In this document: piece after piece, positions 5,942-7,710 of the stretch
Position numbering within the stretch: the stretch's first letter is position 1
Layout: each line of letters opens with the position of its first letter
Source of the DNA: Sedimenticola sp.
GTDB taxonomy: Bacteria > Pseudomonadota > Gammaproteobacteria > Chromatiales > Chromatiaceae
Length of the DNA stretch: 7,710 nucleotides
Assembly (NCBI GenBank): GCA_030619405.1
Contig: JAUXBK010000129.1
Span: forward strand, 1-7,710
Direction of reading: 5' to 3'
Program-made: the position numbers and the translations under genes
Notes under the pieces: model-generated
What the model saw: the letters and a program-made list of their open reading frames with translations, nothing else
Told to the model about the DNA's origin: nothing
The model's database searches: none

Positions 5942-5969
5942 ACTATAGACTAAATCAAGCTTAGTCCAA
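5942..5969 (-). promoter_or_regulatory. Candidate sigma-70 promoter of the OmpA-like gene with a dyad in the spacer
   Basis: On the minus strand TATAGT (5942-5947) is a good -10 box, and TTGGAC (5964-5969) is a weak -35 box 16 bp upstream. The spacer region carries a perfect inverted repeat, GACTAA-N7-TTAGTC (5948-5966), which would sit under RNA polymerase and could be an operator. Transcription would start near 5935, leaving a leader of roughly 45 nt. Confidence 0.5.
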
Positions 5970-5997
5970 AATACCACAACCAAAAAACTAGTCGAAG

Positions 5998-6008
5998 AAT
6001 GTCACATT
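5998..6008. promoter_or_regulatory. Small palindrome AATGT-C-ACATT upstream of the OmpA-like promoter
   Basis: A perfect 5-1-5 palindrome lies about 30 bp upstream of the -35 box of the minus-strand gene, where an activator could bind. No regulator family is recognised, and an 11-bp palindrome in an AT-rich intergenic region can arise by chance. Confidence 0.2.
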
Positions 6009-6103
6009 ATTGGTATGAATTCCAGACTTTTTTTCTCGGATAAGCCAACGTGAGGCCCCTGTCAAACTGTAGATCAATTAAGTTATGTGAAGACTGAGTC
6101 TAG

Positions 6104-6262
6104 GAGCCTGTCCGAGAATAGAGAACCTACTGCGGAAAACCCATTTTGGCCAGATTTCCCGATTAAATTTCGTTAAATATGTTCAATATTCGCCTCATTT
6201 AATCGAAAAATCTGACTCAAAATGGATTCCCCTCGCTACGGTTCCTATTCTCGGACAGGCTC
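6104..6262. mobile_element. 159-bp foldback MITE, family C, flanked by CTAG
   Basis: The 18-bp end gagcctgtccgagaatag (6104-6121) is the exact reverse complement of 6245-6262. The arms stay complementary further in: ccattttg..cagattt..cgattaaat (6131-6168) is mirrored at 6197-6225, leaving a small AT-rich loop. CTAG occurs immediately outside both ends (6100-6103 and 6263-6266); being palindromic it could be a 4-bp target duplication or an extension of the inverted repeat. A GAGCC start and a CTAG target would suit IS5-family mobilisation, but that is tentative. It has no coding content. It lies between the divergent OmpA-like and helicase promoters and differs in sequence from families A and B. 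Confidence 0.82.
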
Positions 6263-6302
6263 CTAGTCAGAGTTTTAACGAGCTCAGCCAACCCAATTGC
6301 AA

Positions 6303-6331
6303 TTGTTAATCTCTCATTTCCATTTTAAACT
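6303..6331 (+). promoter_or_regulatory. Candidate sigma-70 promoter for the SNF2/SWIM gene
   Basis: TTGTTA (6303-6308) and TAAACT (6326-6331) are separated by exactly 17 bp, each matching four of six consensus bases. They lie just downstream of foldback element C, about 40 bases before the TTG start at 6371, giving a short leader. The region is AT-rich and has no better candidate. Confidence 0.4.
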
Positions 6332-6370
6332 ATCGCACTACGTTCCCGCACCGCAGAATGGTAGTTTGCC

Positions 6371-7710
6371 TTGACCAAAGATTTCGAAACACTAACCGCC
6401 CCTTCTCTGGAAGAAGATCCCTTTCTATACGATACCGACCAGCTTCACGCCATCGCCGGGGAATCCGTTGTTCGCCAGGGGCTGGCCTATTTCAAGGAAA
6501 ACCGGGTCATGGACCTGGATCTCGAAGAAAACGGGCTTTTCGCCCGGGTTGAGGGAGGAAGGCCGGATTTCCCCTACACTACTCAGTTGACCTACGAAGA
6601 CGATGGCAGCCTGTATGTGAACTGCGACTGCGACTTCGCGGAAGAACCCGTGTGCAAACACGCAGTGGCTCTCCTCTATAGCTATGCCGCCGCGCGGGCC
6701 GGAGGCGAGGGGTCGTTCGCAAGCGCCAAAGACGGCGCCATCGAGGACCGCACCCGGCGCGGTCGCACCGAGGTGAAGGTAAGGCACTTGAGCGGCGAAC
6801 CCTGGTTCGGCGCCTGGCGCGCCGCTTCGGTCACCTCCACCACCCGGCGTCCACAGAGCTACCGGGTCCATATCCGCGCGCTGAACAAGCGCTCCAACTA
6901 CTGCACCTGCCCGGATTTCGCCGTCAATCAGCTCGGCACCTGCAAACACATCGAGGCGGTGCTGCATAAGATCAGCAAACGCCGTGACTATAGGAAGATC
7001 AAGGATCAGGCGCCGCCTTATCCATTTATCTACCTGGCCTGGGATCTGGAAAAGCCTCCCCGGATCCGGGTACACCGAACGCCCGGGGTTCAAGCGGATC
7101 TGGCGAAGCTCCTGGACGACTGGTTCGATGCGGCCGGGATATTCAAAGGCCACCTCCCGGACGACTTCTTCCGATTTGCCGATGCGGTGGGCGACCGTGC
7201 GGACATCGACCTGGGAGAGGACGCCACCGCTTACGCTCAGCGTCTGGCCGTGCTGGCGATGCACCGGGTGAATGCGGGGAAGATCCGGGAAAACATCGTC
7301 CGCTTTGGCAGTCGGCTCCCCGGAATCCAGGCGCGGCTCTATCCCTACCAGGTGGACGGAGTGGCCTTCCTGGCCGCCAACGGCCGCGCCCTGCTGGCGG
7401 ACGATATGGGGTTGGGTAAGACGCTGCAGGCCATCGCCGCCGCGGCCTGGCTACAGCGACACGCGGGGGCGGCGCGCATCCTGATAGTATGCCCCGCCTC
7501 CCTGAAACTGCAGTGGGCGCGGGAGATCGAGAAATTCAGCGGACACCAGGCCCAGGTGGTACAAGGTAAACCGGATGCGCGGGCTGTTCAGTACCGGCGC
7601 TCCGAGGGATTCACGATCGTCAATTACGAACTGGTCCTGCGCGATCTGTCGGTGATCAACAAGACCTTCAGCCCGGATCTGCTGATCCTGGACGAGGCCC
7701 AACGGATCAA
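6371..7710 (+). CDS. SNF2-family (DEAD/DEAH-like) helicase with two N-terminal SWIM zinc fingers, partial
   Basis: Likely a Swi2/Snf2-type ATPase acting on DNA or DNA-protein complexes. The frame is open from TTG 6371 to the window edge (446 codons), so the C-terminal helicase lobe is missing. SWIM finger 1 is CxC-x7-CxH (C85, C87, C95, H97); finger 2 is CxC-x10-CxH (C178, C180, C191, H193, in CTCPDF...TCKH). Then come the Q-like motif LYPYQVDGVAFL (323-334), Walker A DDMGLGKT (344-351), motif Ia VCPASLKLQW (about 374-383) and the Walker B box LILDEAQ with DEAQ at 441-444. An in-frame TAG at 6362-6364 rules out an earlier start. The next ATG (6509) would cut 46 residues that read like normal coding sequence, so TTG is preferred, although its Shine-Dalgarno is poor. 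The gene stands alone and is divergent from the OmpA-like gene. The target DNA is unknown. Confidence 0.92.
   Translation, partial: MTKDFETLTAPSLEEDPFLYDTDQLHAIAGESVVRQGLAYFKENRVMDLDLEENGLFARVEGGRPDFPYTTQLTYEDDGSLYVNCDCDFAEEPVCKHAVALLYSYAAARAGGEGSFASAKDGAIEDRTRRGRTEVKVRHLSGEPWFGAWRAASVTSTTRRPQSYRVHIRALNKRSNYCTCPDFAVNQLGTCKHIEAVLHKISKRRDYRKIKDQAPPYPFIYLAWDLEKPPRIRVHRTPGVQADLAKLLDDWFDAAGIFKGHLPDDFFRFADAVGDRADIDLGEDATAYAQRLAVLAMHRVNAGKIRENIVRFGSRLPGIQARLYPYQVDGVAFLAANGRALLADDMGLGKTLQAIAAAAWLQRHAGAARILIVCPASLKLQWAREIEKFSGHQAQVVQGKPDARAVQYRRSEGFTIVNYELVLRDLSVINKTFSPDLLILDEAQRI

Noticed and set aside
5130..5948. Plus-strand open frame of 272 codons over the OmpA-like gene
   Set aside because: It begins near the terminator and is antisense to a gene with signal peptide, domain motifs and a strong ribosome site.
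6358..6552. Plus-strand ATG-initiated short frame at the start of the SNF2 gene
   Set aside because: It is out of frame with the SNF2/SWIM reading frame and its product has no recognisable features.
6425..7264. Minus-strand open frame of 279 codons opposite the SNF2 gene
   Set aside because: It is opposite a frame with two SWIM fingers and helicase motifs, so it is a shadow.
1..7710. CRISPR array, tRNA or rRNA gene
   Set aside because: No regularly spaced direct repeats were seen, nor any cloverleaf or rRNA-like segment. The repeats present are palindromic elements at gene borders.

Overview
The window looks like chromosome from a gammaproteobacterium. The gene order mnmA-hflD-purB is the gammaproteobacterial arrangement seen in E. 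coli, and the three proteins match the E. coli family members closely in length and motifs. The coding sequence is GC-rich with GC-ending codons. An RmpM-like OmpA protein with a thrombospondin-type-3 calcium motif and a diguanylate cyclase suggest a free-living or environmental lineage, possibly Chromatiales-like, but the genus cannot be fixed from this sequence.

Layout from left to right. Positions 1-264 are a foldback (inverted-repeat) element with perfect 19-bp ends. A GGDEF diguanylate cyclase follows (462-1376, +). Next come mnmA (1481-2596), hflD (2773-3399) and purB (3446-4813), all on +. A 162-bp palindromic MITE-like element sits between mnmA and hflD, and a second copy of the same family lies directly after the purB stop codon. 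Each copy has its own perfect 5-bp target duplication. A degenerate repeat region leads to a strong bidirectional terminator (5147-5185) that separates purB from a convergent OmpA/RmpM-like gene (5202-5888, -). The divergent intergenic region 5889-6370 holds the promoter of that gene, a third foldback family flanked by CTAG (6104-6262), and a promoter candidate for the last gene. That gene is a SNF2-type helicase with two SWIM zinc fingers; it starts at TTG 6371 and runs off the right edge.

The functional core is housekeeping: tRNA 2-thiouridylation (MnmA), an inner-membrane-associated protein (HflD) and purine synthesis (PurB). The notable content is between the genes. Three distinct, full-length foldback element families occupy the gene borders, and no transposase is present in the window. 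The family found twice has ends like those of IS1380/ISEcp1-type elements. One copy has replaced the original 9-nt mnmA-hflD junction, and its terminal repeat now provides the only good Shine-Dalgarno sequence for hflD, within a perfect 10-bp pairing with the opposite end of the element. Comparing the two copies shows arm sequences that changed together around a conserved apical loop.
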